A DNA stretch of 64,000 nt, taken from positions 343,180 to 407,179 of the forward strand of contig CAKVAX010000001.1 of NCBI GenBank assembly GCA_934725425.1, read 5' to 3'. Under the pieces are notes generated by a model. It was not told where the DNA came from and did no database searches. It saw only the letters and a program-made list of their open reading frames with translations. Source of the stretch: an uncultured Eubacteriales bacterium (GTDB lineage: Bacteria > Bacillota > Clostridia > Oscillospirales > Acutalibacteraceae). Below are positions 44,453 through 52,827 of the stretch, piece after piece. The translations under genes and the position numbers were made by a program. Within the stretch, counting starts at the first letter, position 1; each line of letters starts with the position of its first letter.

Positions 44453-45148
44453 ATGAAGAAATTATCTTTATTGGGAATGGCATTATTAATGTGTCTTTCT
44501 ATCACCGCTTGCGGACAAAAACAATCATCTGAAAACAATACTGAAGGAAATGAAACTTCTACTTCGGAAGCAGCAGAAAACAACTCGGAAGGTTCAGAAA
44601 ATCAACAAGAAGAATCAAATTCAGGTAAAGGCGATAACCAAAGCTCCGAAAACATAGCCAAAGACAGCCAAGAAAATAAGCAACCTGACAGCAACAACGA
44701 AAATAATAACAGTAGTGAAAAATCTGAAGTAAAAGTAGGAAACAAAGAATGGCCTACCGCAGATTTTATAAGTTCTGATATGAAATATGACGGCGGCGGA
44801 GAAATAGTAGCAACAGAATATGTAAACGAAGGAGAAAATGAAAAAAGCCATGTAATTTGGTGCATTTACTATTCAGGAACAAGTCTTGACGACGTTAAAA
44901 ATTATGTTAATAAACTTAAAAATTCAGGATTTAAATATTATGGAATTTTGAATGACAAAGAACCTGAAGCAAAATTTGAAGATGGGCTCTATTACTGGAT
45001 GGGAGAATCTTCAGAAAACAAAAAAAGCGCAATGGTATACTTGTGCGAAGAACCGGACACTTATAAAAATCCGGAAAATAATGAAGAAAAACAGTTCAAC
45101 CTTGTAATTCAACTTTGCAACACAACTATATCCGAGCTTTTTAAATAA
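44453..45148 (+). CDS. Secreted lipoprotein with Ser/Glu/Asn-rich linker
   Basis: A 231-residue lipoprotein. The signal peptide ends in a lipobox with Cys20 (SITAC). Residues about 22-95 are a low-complexity Ser/Asn/Glu/Gln linker that would hold the C-terminal domain away from the membrane. That domain (about 98-231) is mixed alpha/beta with aromatic residues and two Cys; I do not recognise it. It is co-transcribed with the membrane-protein gene upstream and ends in a terminator. Confidence 0.8.
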   Translation: MKKLSLLGMALLMCLSITACGQKQSSENNTEGNETSTSEAAENNSEGSENQQEESNSGKGDNQSSENIAKDSQENKQPDSNNENNNSSEKSEVKVGNKEWPTADFISSDMKYDGGGEIVATEYVNEGENEKSHVIWCIYYSGTSLDDVKNYVNKLKNSGFKYYGILNDKEPEAKFEDGLYYWMGESSENKKSAMVYLCEEPDTYKNPENNEEKQFNLVIQLCNTTISELFK

Positions 45149-45169
45149 TATATTTTTAAAATTATATTT

Positions 45170-45200
45170 CCTACCTTGTAAATGCAAGGTAGGTTTTTTT
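45170..45200 (+). terminator. Terminator after the lipoprotein gene
   Basis: Perfect 9-bp stem (45170-45178 and 45185-45193, CCTACCTTG), 6-nt loop and a run of seven T. Confidence 0.9.
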
Positions 45201-45287
45201 ATTATGAAACATCACTACAAATATTTGCAATTATTGGCATAACTAACAATACATTTCACTAAAATTAAAATTTTATTCAATTTTCGG

Positions 45288-45316
45288 TTGCATAATTATT
45301 TATTTTTTAATATACT
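45288..45316 (+). promoter_or_regulatory. Putative promoter of the structured non-coding region
   Basis: TTGCAT at 45288-45293 and TATACT at 45311-45316, spacer 17 nt; start of transcription would be near the G at 45323, where the base-paired region begins. Confidence 0.5.
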
Positions 45317-45322
45317 TATATC

Positions 45323-45554
45323 GTGGGGTTAAGGAAGCCTTTCTTATTTTCCACTACATAAAAATGTTTTTACCTGTTGGTATATTAAATGTTTCTACTA
45401 TGTAGGATTGTTTATAATATATTTTTAAACAACTCTAAAATACTACTCCAATAATTTTAACGAACATTTATAGCCCCACACTACTCAAAAAATTTATTTT
45501 AAAATAAATTTTTGTGATAGTACTCTAATGTTTATTTAAGAAAGGCTTCCCTAC
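45323..45554 (+). ncRNA. Candidate structured non-coding RNA or leader upstream of the exported-paralogue operon
   Basis: The 550-nt gene-free stretch before the paralogue cluster holds nested complementary segments. A perfect 14-bp pairing closes the region (45333-45346 with 45537-45550, GGAAGCCTTTCTTA). Inside are CTACATA/TATGTAG (45354-45360 with 45399-45405), a TACC-TGTT-GGTA hairpin (45371-45382), TTGTTTA/TAAACAA (45408-45414 with 45426-45432) and a 26-bp perfect palindrome at 45488-45513. GTGGGG at 45323-45328 can pair with CCCCAC at 45474-45479, crossing the outer stem as a pseudoknot. No ORF of note lies within. It could be an independent RNA, a long 5' leader, or a small miniature mobile element; no target-site duplication was recognised. 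Confidence 0.45.
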
Positions 45555-45616
45555 TTTTCGTACCTTCTACCGTCACTATAATACATATTTTTTATATATA
45601 GTTAAGTGAACATGCT

Positions 45617-45665
45617 CAATAAATGCTACTTTTACAGTTTTTTCAAACTTGGTAGCTTTTATTGA
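45617..45665 (+). promoter_or_regulatory. Leader stem-loop before the first paralogue
   Basis: TCAATAAA (45617-45624) pairs with TTTATTGA (45658-45665) and GCTAC (45626-45630) with GTAGC (45652-45656), leaving a 21-nt loop. No T run follows, so it is not a simple terminator; an RNA-stability or translational control element is possible. It lies 37 nt before the chosen start. Confidence 0.45.
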
Positions 45666-45702
45666 ACGTGCAACATAAATAAACATAGGAGTGAAAATCA
45701 AA

Positions 45703-46479
45703 GTGTATAAAAATTTCAAAAAATTTTCAAAATTGTTAGCGCTCACCTTAATTTTTTCTGCATCTGTACCTTTTTCTTTATCTGCAATTAAACCTCAGAA
45801 TCAAATCAAATCTTCTGAAATTCATCAAAAAGCCACAGCCCAGAAAAGAAAACGAGAAGAAAGCTCAAATTTATCGGAAAAATATAATGTCAAAGGACTA
45901 ATTCCTATAGAATTTTGCGCTCAAAAAAACGGTGAATGCATATGTTGCGAAATAGAAAAAGGCGATACTCCTTGCGGTAGACCACTAAACCGTTATTATC
46001 TTGTGCCGGATTATTCGGGAAATTTATATAAAGCAGGAGGAATCTGTCTTAAAAAATTGGCAGAAAGAAGTTTTTTCAAATCTATTCATAAGAAGATATA
46101 TATAAATAATTTGGACAATCCTCAAAATTTTGATGAGCTCAACAAACAGCTCATCAGCACTTCAAAAATATTAAATTATTTTCTTGGTGGAAAATGGTGT
46201 AAAAAAGAAGAAAGCGGTAATTTTGTATTGTATTTGACAGGGCTCGCAACCGACCCTGAATTTAAAGATATTCTTTCCGGCCGCAGTAAAGTTATCACAA
46301 TATTTTTTCCAAACAAAGATGACCATTCTGTTTATAAAATAGCTTATGATTATAGTTATTCCGGCGAGTTTAAATCTTCAAAAAATCAAAGAAATTTATC
46401 TGACGATAAAATTTTCAGAGCTTTTGAATTTTTCTGTCAAAAAAACCTAATTAGCCAACGATTTGGATTAAAAAAATAA
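45703..46479 (+). CDS. Exported Cys-rich paralogue 1
   Basis: A 258-residue exported protein. The GTG at 45703 is chosen because AGGAG lies about 11 nt upstream and the translation YKNFKKFSKLL then aligns with the starts of paralogues 2 and 3; an earlier GTG at 45691 overlaps the ribosome site. After a signal peptide (to about residue 25) comes a basic KRKREE patch, then a cysteine-rich module (CICCE, PCGRPLNRYYLVPDY, a GxxCLKKL strand) resembling a small zinc-binding fold, then a C-terminal domain with SGNFVLYL and DDKIFRAFEFFC shared by the family. I know no family to which it belongs. Genes 1-4 form one operon with 19-40 nt gaps. Confidence 0.7.
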   Translation: MYKNFKKFSKLLALTLIFSASVPFSLSAIKPQNQIKSSEIHQKATAQKRKREESSNLSEKYNVKGLIPIEFCAQKNGECICCEIEKGDTPCGRPLNRYYLVPDYSGNLYKAGGICLKKLAERSFFKSIHKKIYINNLDNPQNFDELNKQLISTSKILNYFLGGKWCKKEESGNFVLYLTGLATDPEFKDILSGRSKVITIFFPNKDDHSVYKIAYDYSYSGEFKSSKNQRNLSDDKIFRAFEFFCQKNLISQRFGLKK

Positions 46480-46498
46480 ATAAGAAAGGAATTAAAAA

Positions 46499-47392
46499 AT
46501 GTTCAAAAATTTAAAAAAACACTCTAAATTATTGCTCCTGGGATTAATTTTTTCATCATCCTTACCCTTTTCGTCATTTGCAATCGAACCTCAAGGTCCA
46601 AAGGATATTGACATTGTACAAGCTATAAATAGTCGCAAAAGAAAAAGAGAAGAAAAAATTGCGAAAGTTTTATCAGATGAATACAACGTCAACGCAATGA
46701 TTCCCGATTTTGTAGCAGAAGGCGATGATAAAAATCAATGGCCAAGATGTGAGATGCGGGCAATTTCCAAACTGGGTGATGACAGATTATTCGGGAGTTC
46801 ACATCCGACAGCAGGGACATGTAACCGTCGTGTTAAAAACTTTTTCCTTATACCTGACTACGAACAAAACATGCATATAATCGGATACGAATGCATTAAG
46901 CATTTTCAAATTTCGGGACCACTGGATTTAGATAAAAATCTTCCTAAAAAATTGCATATACCTAATCCACAAGAGGCACAAAAATCCAAAAATCAGAGGG
47001 AAGTATTTATCGCAACAAAAATACTTAAATATTTCTATGACCAAAGAAATTGGAATAATCGTTGCAAACACGAAGTTGTAAACGGCAAGGATGTAGCGCC
47101 GGCAAATTCAAGTGGAAATTTCGTTCTAGATATATATAAATTAAAGCTTGAGTTAGAAAAAGAAGGCTATGCTCCTGCAAAAAAGATTGATTGCATGTCT
47201 TTGACATTATGGCATCACAAGGGCACCCGCTATTTTAAATTTTATTATGATGACCACGCATCATCTAGCGAAATCTCCAGTCCTTCGCCATTTGAAAGTA
47301 ATATTCCTTTATCCGATGATAAAATTTTTGAAGCTTTCAAATTTTTCTGCACAGTTCATGGGATCTATAACCCATTCGATCTTAAAAACTAA
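46499..47392 (+). CDS. Exported Cys-rich paralogue 2
   Basis: A 297-residue paralogue with the same layout: a signal peptide ending near SSFA, a basic SRKRKREEK patch, a Cys-rich module (PRCEMRA, GTCNRRVKNFFLIPDY, GYECIKHF) with a longer insertion, and the C-terminal domain with SGNFVLDI and DDKIFEAFKFFC. The ribosome site AGAAAGGAAT matches that of copies 3 and 4, pointing to recent duplication, while the protein sequences have diverged widely, as expected under diversifying selection. Confidence 0.7.
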   Translation: MFKNLKKHSKLLLLGLIFSSSLPFSSFAIEPQGPKDIDIVQAINSRKRKREEKIAKVLSDEYNVNAMIPDFVAEGDDKNQWPRCEMRAISKLGDDRLFGSSHPTAGTCNRRVKNFFLIPDYEQNMHIIGYECIKHFQISGPLDLDKNLPKKLHIPNPQEAQKSKNQREVFIATKILKYFYDQRNWNNRCKHEVVNGKDVAPANSSGNFVLDIYKLKLELEKEGYAPAKKIDCMSLTLWHHKGTRYFKFYYDDHASSSEISSPSPFESNIPLSDDKIFEAFKFFCTVHGIYNPFDLKN

Positions 47393-47412
47393 AATAAGAA
47401 AGGAATCCCAAA

Positions 47413-48117
47413 ATGTTCAAGATTTTAAAAAAATATTCTAAATTATTAGCACTTGCCTTAATTTTTTCATCTTCAATACCCTTCGCTTCATTTGCAACAG
47501 CACCTCAAGAGCCAAATGAGCCCACTACTACACAAGCTCTAAAAAGAGAACGTGAAGAATACTCCTCAGAAGAATATAATGTCGGCGGATTGGTAGGTAT
47601 GTTCAATTTTAAATTATATCCGAATGAGGTGCGCCCCAGATGCGGATTGCCCATGAGATACAGTCCGTGCAACAGACGTGTCAGCAGGTTTTATCTTCTG
47701 CCTGATTATAACCACAATGTAATAGCAATAGGACGAGAATGTTTAAGAAAGAATTTTGGAGCTAAAGTTCACAAAAATGCTGATTCTACAGAGAATATCA
47801 TAAAATATAACATTATCAGAAAAATATTAAATTATTTTTTACAGAATAATTGGCATGAAAGTATTTACGGAAACTACGTGTTGAATTTGACGCCTCTCTT
47901 GGAAGACCCTGATTTAAAAGGAGTTATAAAAGGGTGGGATATATATTTTACTATATTTTTCTGCTCAGAAACCACCAAGAAGAATCCTCATCCATACGAT
48001 ATGGCGTATAACGGTACTTATGCAAATAGTTGCAAAGCTTTTGACGAAACTTACACTTTAGCGGACAAACAATTTGCGGCTTTCTGCTATTTTTGCAAGG
48101 TAAATGAAATTTTTTAG
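47413..48117 (+). CDS. Exported Cys-rich paralogue 3
   Basis: A 234-residue paralogue, the shortest. The signal peptide ends near ASFA; the basic patch is LKREREE. The Cys-rich module is compact (PRCGLPMRYSPCNRR, FYLLPDYNHN, GRECLRK), and the C-terminal domain has GNYVLNL and an AFCYFCK end. The spacing C-x-G-L-P...P-C-N-R-R is closest to copy 1. It begins 20 nt after copy 2. Confidence 0.7.
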   Translation: MFKILKKYSKLLALALIFSSSIPFASFATAPQEPNEPTTTQALKREREEYSSEEYNVGGLVGMFNFKLYPNEVRPRCGLPMRYSPCNRRVSRFYLLPDYNHNVIAIGRECLRKNFGAKVHKNADSTENIIKYNIIRKILNYFLQNNWHESIYGNYVLNLTPLLEDPDLKGVIKGWDIYFTIFFCSETTKKNPHPYDMAYNGTYANSCKAFDETYTLADKQFAAFCYFCKVNEIF

Positions 48118-48157
48118 TTGACCCTATTAAGTAATAAAATGAGAAAGGAAATATAAA

Positions 48158-49519
48158 ATGTTAAAAAAGATCAAAATATATTCAGTGATGTTTCTATTAT
48201 TTGCACTGTTTTCTTGCGGAATATTAAACGCTACAGAATACATAAATCTCAACACTGATTCTAATCAAATTTACTCTACCAGAGGTGTTTTTTGCGAGAC
48301 ATGTGGACATCAATACCCGCATTATTTTTACATAGTAAATAAAAAAACTCGTGGATATATATGTAACAAAAAAGCCCCCGATACTATGTTGAGTCATAAA
48401 CCGCATGCTAAAGGATACTGTTCACTATACGTAACCGAGAAAGCGCCTCTAGTTAAATTATTAAAATTCTTTTTCGATAGCTCAAATTGGACAACTTCAG
48501 AAGAACCGAATCAAACTACGAGTTATACTGTCACACCTACTCCGGATAATGCACTCACTATAACATTTATAAATTCAAACGATTTTACTCTGTCTTGTGG
48601 AAAATTCAAAGAATCTTTTCGCATCACTAAGCACGACAGCGAAACTTCAGCATCTGTAATTTTTAAAGCTTTTGAATTCTATTGTTACGCACAAGGAAAA
48701 ATCAATTATTTTAACTCTGATACGCAAAATATTATCAACTATACTCATGAAAAAAACACTGATTTAAATAATATTTCTTTGGAAACTTCGGAAAACTCAA
48801 GTTTCAAACTTAATCAAGTTGATGACGATGTTTTGCCGAAAAATCAAAGTAATACTTGCTCTGCGGATAATTTTGCAATTCCTTCAACCCCGATGAAAGG
48901 AAGAAATTTTGTAGCTCCTTCGACCACATCTTTCGAACTCGCCAGAAATGATTTTGCAACGCCTTTAGTCCCAACTTCAAAACGTATCAAAAAGGATTTT
49001 GGAGCTTCTTTAATGTACACTCCAAGAAAAACTCCGGGCAGAGGTTTGTACACTCCTGCCACATATGGACACGGAAAATATTATGTTACACCGGAAAAGA
49101 AAACAAAAGACACCGGAAAACAATATTTCACAGGAGGCTCTTGCGGTCTTTCCGGAATCGTTCAAAATATAAAAAGATATATTTCAGACAGTTCAAATTG
49201 GACAAAAAACGTCACCCCTGTAGGGTATCTTCTTGAACCGATAGGAAACATACCACAAGGATGGTGCATAAATTTAAATGAGCTACTTAAAGGATTTCCG
49301 GAATTTTATAATGAAAAAGTAACACAAAATATTAATGACCTCCAATCAAAAAATTTACCGTTATCCTCTCCTGAACAGCCATTTTTGTTTAAAAGATTCA
49401 ATGGCCTTACGTTGTATTGCTTCAGACAAGGAAAACCAAATGAAAGTCTCAAGAAACAAGCTTTCAATTATGTGTGCAAAATACTGGAAATAGACGTTCC
49501 AAAGTTCGAAATTTATTAA
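48158..49519 (+). CDS. Exported paralogue 4 with duplicated domain
   Basis: A 453-residue exported protein. After the signal peptide it has a CETCGHQ...YICNKK...GYCSLY cysteine module, then a domain ending FKAFEFYCYAQGK as in the other copies. Residues about 225-330 are a disordered linker with repeated S/T-P-x-K units (STPMK, TPRK, TPEK) and a SKRIKK basic patch. A second copy of the C-terminal domain follows (DSSNWT recurs at both places, and the end resembles AFNYVCK). It looks like a tandem duplication of the family domain. No terminator is clear before xthA. Confidence 0.65.
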   Translation: MLKKIKIYSVMFLLFALFSCGILNATEYINLNTDSNQIYSTRGVFCETCGHQYPHYFYIVNKKTRGYICNKKAPDTMLSHKPHAKGYCSLYVTEKAPLVKLLKFFFDSSNWTTSEEPNQTTSYTVTPTPDNALTITFINSNDFTLSCGKFKESFRITKHDSETSASVIFKAFEFYCYAQGKINYFNSDTQNIINYTHEKNTDLNNISLETSENSSFKLNQVDDDVLPKNQSNTCSADNFAIPSTPMKGRNFVAPSTTSFELARNDFATPLVPTSKRIKKDFGASLMYTPRKTPGRGLYTPATYGHGKYYVTPEKKTKDTGKQYFTGGSCGLSGIVQNIKRYISDSSNWTKNVTPVGYLLEPIGNIPQGWCINLNELLKGFPEFYNEKVTQNINDLQSKNLPLSSPEQPFLFKRFNGLTLYCFRQGKPNESLKKQAFNYVCKILEIDVPKFEIY

Positions 49520-49578
49520 TTTAATCCGGGAAAAATTCAAATTCTCTTTTACGTAGACAATATAAAAGGAGCAAATTT

Positions 49579-50325
49579 ATGAAAATTGTGTCATGGAATG
49601 TGAATGGTATAAGAGCTTGTGTCAAAAAGGGATTTCTTGAATTTGTAAAAAATGTGGATGCAGACATAATATGCCTTCAAGAAATAAAAATGCATGAACC
49701 TTTAGAAATTTTGGAGTTAAATGAATATAATAAATTTTGGAATCACGCTCAAAAAAAGGGATATTCCGGCACAGCTGTTTTTTCAAAATTCGATTTTAAA
49801 AATGTAGATACTTCGTTATTTAATGATACCGAGGGACGCATAATTGCTTTGGAATATGAAAAATTTTATCTTGTAAACTGCTACATTCCTCAGGCAAGAA
49901 GGGATTTATCTCGGTTAGGATATAGGTTAGATTTTGATAAAAAGCTTATGGAATTTCTTAAAAATCTGGAAGAACACAAACCGGTGATACTTTGTGGAGA
50001 CTTAAATGTTGCGCACCAAGAAATAGATTTAAAAAACCCAAAATCAAATTCAGGGCATTCCGGATTTACCATTGAGGAAAGAGAAAGCTTTTCTAACCTA
50101 TTAAATGAAGGATTTATAGATACTTTTAGATATTTTTATCCTGACAAAAAAGATTCCTATACGTGGTGGTCGTATCGTAAAGATGTCCGTAAAAAAAATA
50201 TCGGTTGGAGAATTGACTATTTTGTTGTATCCAAAAGCTTGAAAAATAACCTGGTCAATAGCCTAATTTATAATGATGTGCTTGGAAGCGACCATTGCCC
50301 GGTGGGAATAGAAATAAATGTATAA
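49579..50325 (+). CDS. xthA: Exodeoxyribonuclease III
   Basis: A 248-residue AP endonuclease of base excision repair. The start MKIVSWNVNGIRA is typical; the metal Glu is in CLQEIK near residue 34, Asp and Asn in GDLNVAH near 141, and the closing His in GSDHCPVG near 240. The length is normal. A hairpin terminator follows. Confidence 0.95.
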   Translation: MKIVSWNVNGIRACVKKGFLEFVKNVDADIICLQEIKMHEPLEILELNEYNKFWNHAQKKGYSGTAVFSKFDFKNVDTSLFNDTEGRIIALEYEKFYLVNCYIPQARRDLSRLGYRLDFDKKLMEFLKNLEEHKPVILCGDLNVAHQEIDLKNPKSNSGHSGFTIEERESFSNLLNEGFIDTFRYFYPDKKDSYTWWSYRKDVRKKNIGWRIDYFVVSKSLKNNLVNSLIYNDVLGSDHCPVGIEINV

Positions 50326-50330
50326 ATTAT

Positions 50331-50364
50331 AAAATCACTTTTCTAAAAAAGAAAAGTGATTTTT
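50331..50364. terminator. Bidirectional terminator between xthA and degV
   Basis: Perfect 13-bp stem (AAATCACTTTTCT and complement) with a 5-nt A-loop and T-rich flanks on both sides. Confidence 0.85.
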
Positions 50365-50370
50365 ATTTTG

Positions 50371-51261
50371 CTAATCCGTACGTTTTTTCCCCCAGAAAAA
50401 CAAAGCTATTGTTCCCGGACCCGAATGGCTTCCTATTGTTGTTCCTATGCTATTTATAATTACCTTTCCGTCCAAATTTTTGAAATTGCTTTCTATTAAA
50501 TCAGCAAGTTTCCTCGCGTCATCATAACAATCAGAATTGCTTATAAAACATTTTCCGCTGTAATTTATGCCGTCATCTGCATTTTCTACCATCTTATTAT
50601 AAATTTCAGTTATAGCTTTTTCTTTAGTCCTGACTTTCATTCTGGGAACCAATTTACCGTTAGAATCTACGTTCAAAATGGGACAAATTTTGAATACTGT
50701 GCCCATCATTCCGGCAGCTTTGGAGATTCTTCCGCCTTTAACATAAAAGCTTAAATCCGTAGACAAAAACCAATGATTAAGTTTTAATTTGTTACTCTCA
50801 GCCCAGTTGTAAACTTCTTCTATGTCTTTTCCCTCATCTCTTAGCTGCGCAAGCTTATCCATTAAAAGTCCGCCTCCAGACGACCCTCCCAATGAATCTA
50901 CAACATAAATTTTTCTATCCGGGAATTTGCTTTCTAATTCTTTTTTAGCTATCAAAGCGGAATTATACGCACCTGATAATCCCGATGACATGCTGACGTG
51001 AAGAATATCCTGTCCTTTTTCCAAGAAAGGAGTGAAATAATCAATAAATTCATTGACATTTACTTGAGATGTTTTTAGCTCGACTCCCTTTTGGGAAATT
51101 ATCCTGTAAAAATCTTTAAATGCAATGGTTTGGCCCAAATCATCATCATATGTTTTTCCGTTTATTGAATAATGAAAACAAACATAATTTATATTTCTTT
51201 CTTGAAATTGTTCTTTCGAAAGGTCAAATGTAGAACAGCAACTTAAGATATACGAACCCAT
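50371..51261 (-). CDS. DegV family fatty-acid-binding protein
   Basis: A 296-residue protein. The ATG at 51261 is preferred over a TTG 12 nt upstream that would lie in the AGGAG site. Typical DegV features are KTSQVNVNEF near residue 58, HVSMSSGLSGAYNSA near 87, DSLGGSSGGG near 118, FKICPILNVDSNGK near 190 and the closing IGTTIGSHSGPGT. Family members bind fatty acids; some are FakB subunits that present them for phosphorylation by FakA, not visible here. Confidence 0.9.
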   Translation of the reverse strand: MGSYILSCCSTFDLSKEQFQERNINYVCFHYSINGKTYDDDLGQTIAFKDFYRIISQKGVELKTSQVNVNEFIDYFTPFLEKGQDILHVSMSSGLSGAYNSALIAKKELESKFPDRKIYVVDSLGGSSGGGLLMDKLAQLRDEGKDIEEVYNWAESNKLKLNHWFLSTDLSFYVKGGRISKAAGMMGTVFKICPILNVDSNGKLVPRMKVRTKEKAITEIYNKMVENADDGINYSGKCFISNSDCYDDARKLADLIESNFKNLDGKVIINSIGTTIGSHSGPGTIALFFWGKKRTD

Positions 51262-51446
51262 AAAATTAATCAACTCCTGATTTTTTTGCTTTAAAATTTA
51301 TTTCACTGAATAACATTATATGTAATTGCCACATTAAATTCAATAACATTAATTTACATATGTATAAATAACTAATTTAAAATACAGCCATATTTTGATA
51401 TACTAATTAAAAAACTTATAGCAATTTATACACGAGGTGCCGATTA

Positions 51447-52043
51447 ATGCTTCAAGACAAAAGAATACTAAAAACTAAAAAAAATTTAAAATCTTCATTA
51501 ATTAAGATATTATCCGAAAAACCCTTTGAAAAAACCACAGTAAAAGAAATTTGTAAAAAAGCCAAGACCACAAGAATGACTTTTTACACCCACTACAATG
51601 ACAAATACGACCTATTAGACGCGATGTCGGAAGATATAATAAAAAAGGCGCAGGATGAATATCACAGACTCCAAAATGAAAATAATAAAAACAAAGATTC
51701 CATCATCAGTTATTGTAACTTTTTGGATTCAATTTTAAACACTTGCTACAATAATTTGGAATTTTTTTCTCAAATATCATCATATAAAAATCCGTATTTG
51801 AATTTATCATTTTCCAAATATCTGACTAAATATTTGGAAATTCATGCCCGCAAGAGGAGCGATACATTAAAGCCAAAATATAGTTTCAAACAAATTGCAG
51901 GATTTTTATGCTCGGGACTATTTGAATTTATAAATCAAGGCAATATAGAAAAACTTTCTCCTGAAAAGGTGCGAAAAGACGTAAAAAACATATTAAAAGG
52001 AATTTTGGATAATGAAATTCTGACAGAAAATAGGATAAAATAG
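51447..52043 (+). CDS. TetR family transcriptional regulator
   Basis: A 198-residue regulator. Residues about 10-60 carry the TetR HTH (KTKKNLKSSLIKIL ... TVKEICKKAKTTRMTFYTHYNDKYDLL). The C-terminal domain resembles the TetR_C group of Firmicutes. It is divergent from degV across a 185-nt region, so degV regulation is possible but unproven. Confidence 0.85.
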   Translation: MLQDKRILKTKKNLKSSLIKILSEKPFEKTTVKEICKKAKTTRMTFYTHYNDKYDLLDAMSEDIIKKAQDEYHRLQNENNKNKDSIISYCNFLDSILNTCYNNLEFFSQISSYKNPYLNLSFSKYLTKYLEIHARKRSDTLKPKYSFKQIAGFLCSGLFEFINQGNIEKLSPEKVRKDVKNILKGILDNEILTENRIK

Positions 52044-52135
52044 ATTTTTGGCTCTAATTTTTATTATATATTAATGAATAATCCTTCCGAATTAAAAAAT
52101 AATAAAAACAAACCGCATAAGGAGGATTAATAATA

Positions 52136-52768
52136 ATGAATAAGAAAAATTCAATATTCGAAACTCTTTTTAGCATAAATGTAGGCAATCATATAGAAAA
52201 GAAAAATGGTCTCAGTTATTTATCTTGGCCATATGCTTGGGCAGAAGTAAAAAAACATTTTCCTGACGCAACCTACTCTGTAAGATTATTCGGAGAAAAC
52301 AATTTGCCCTACATTTACGACGAAAATACCGGGTATATGGTGTTTACAAGTGTAACTATTAACAATTTAACTCACGAAATGTGGCTTCCGGTAATGGATA
52401 ACTTTAACAAATCAATGAAATCTGTGAAATACACTTACTCCAGCAATTACAGAAAAAATGCTTGTGTAGAAGCGGCAAGCATGTTCGACATAAACAAAGC
52501 TATAATGCGATGCCTGGTGAAAAATTTAGCTATGTTTGGATTGGGATTGTATATTTATTCAGGAGAAGACTTGCCGGAAAATGAATCAGAAAAAATTTCT
52601 AATTTACATGTAAAAAGTTTGAAAAAATTAATAGAAAATTTTGAAAATTCAGATAAATTATTGGAAAATATTTTAAAAAATTATTCCGTAGATAAATTAG
52701 AAAATATTTCAGAAAAGCAATATTTAGAAATTTTACAAAAATTAAATGAATGGGAAATCAAAGAATAA
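52136..52768 (+). CDS. Phage-type single-strand annealing protein (DUF1071/Sak-like)
   Basis: A 210-residue protein of the DUF1071 group of phage recombinases. The N-terminal NGLSYLSWPYAWAEVKKHFPDA is the hallmark (shown here as positions 27-48), followed by aromatic-rich strands, AMLRC-like NKAIMRCLVKNLAMFGLGLYIY and a charged helical tail. Such proteins anneal complementary single strands and are nearly always in prophages or plasmids, but here no phage genes surround it. A GGAGG site precedes the start. It may be a domesticated phage gene. Confidence 0.8.
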   Translation: MNKKNSIFETLFSINVGNHIEKKNGLSYLSWPYAWAEVKKHFPDATYSVRLFGENNLPYIYDENTGYMVFTSVTINNLTHEMWLPVMDNFNKSMKSVKYTYSSNYRKNACVEAASMFDINKAIMRCLVKNLAMFGLGLYIYSGEDLPENESEKISNLHVKSLKKLIENFENSDKLLENILKNYSVDKLENISEKQYLEILQKLNEWEIKE

Positions 52769-52774
52769 AAAAGG

Positions 52775-52802
52775 AATCAGCTTAAAAAATTTTAAGCTGA
52801 TT
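52775..52802. terminator. Terminator between the annealing protein and the exported 504-residue protein
   Basis: Twelve-bp stem (52775-52786 and 52791-52802, AATCAGCTTAAA); the minus side has the stronger T run. Confidence 0.75.
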
Positions 52803-52827
52803 ATCGTTAAGATTTTTAAATATAAAA

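Noticed and set aside
45323..45554. 6S RNA
   Set aside because: A closing stem of suitable spacing exists, but the interior does not form one long symmetric rod with a central bubble, and a crossing pairing is present instead.
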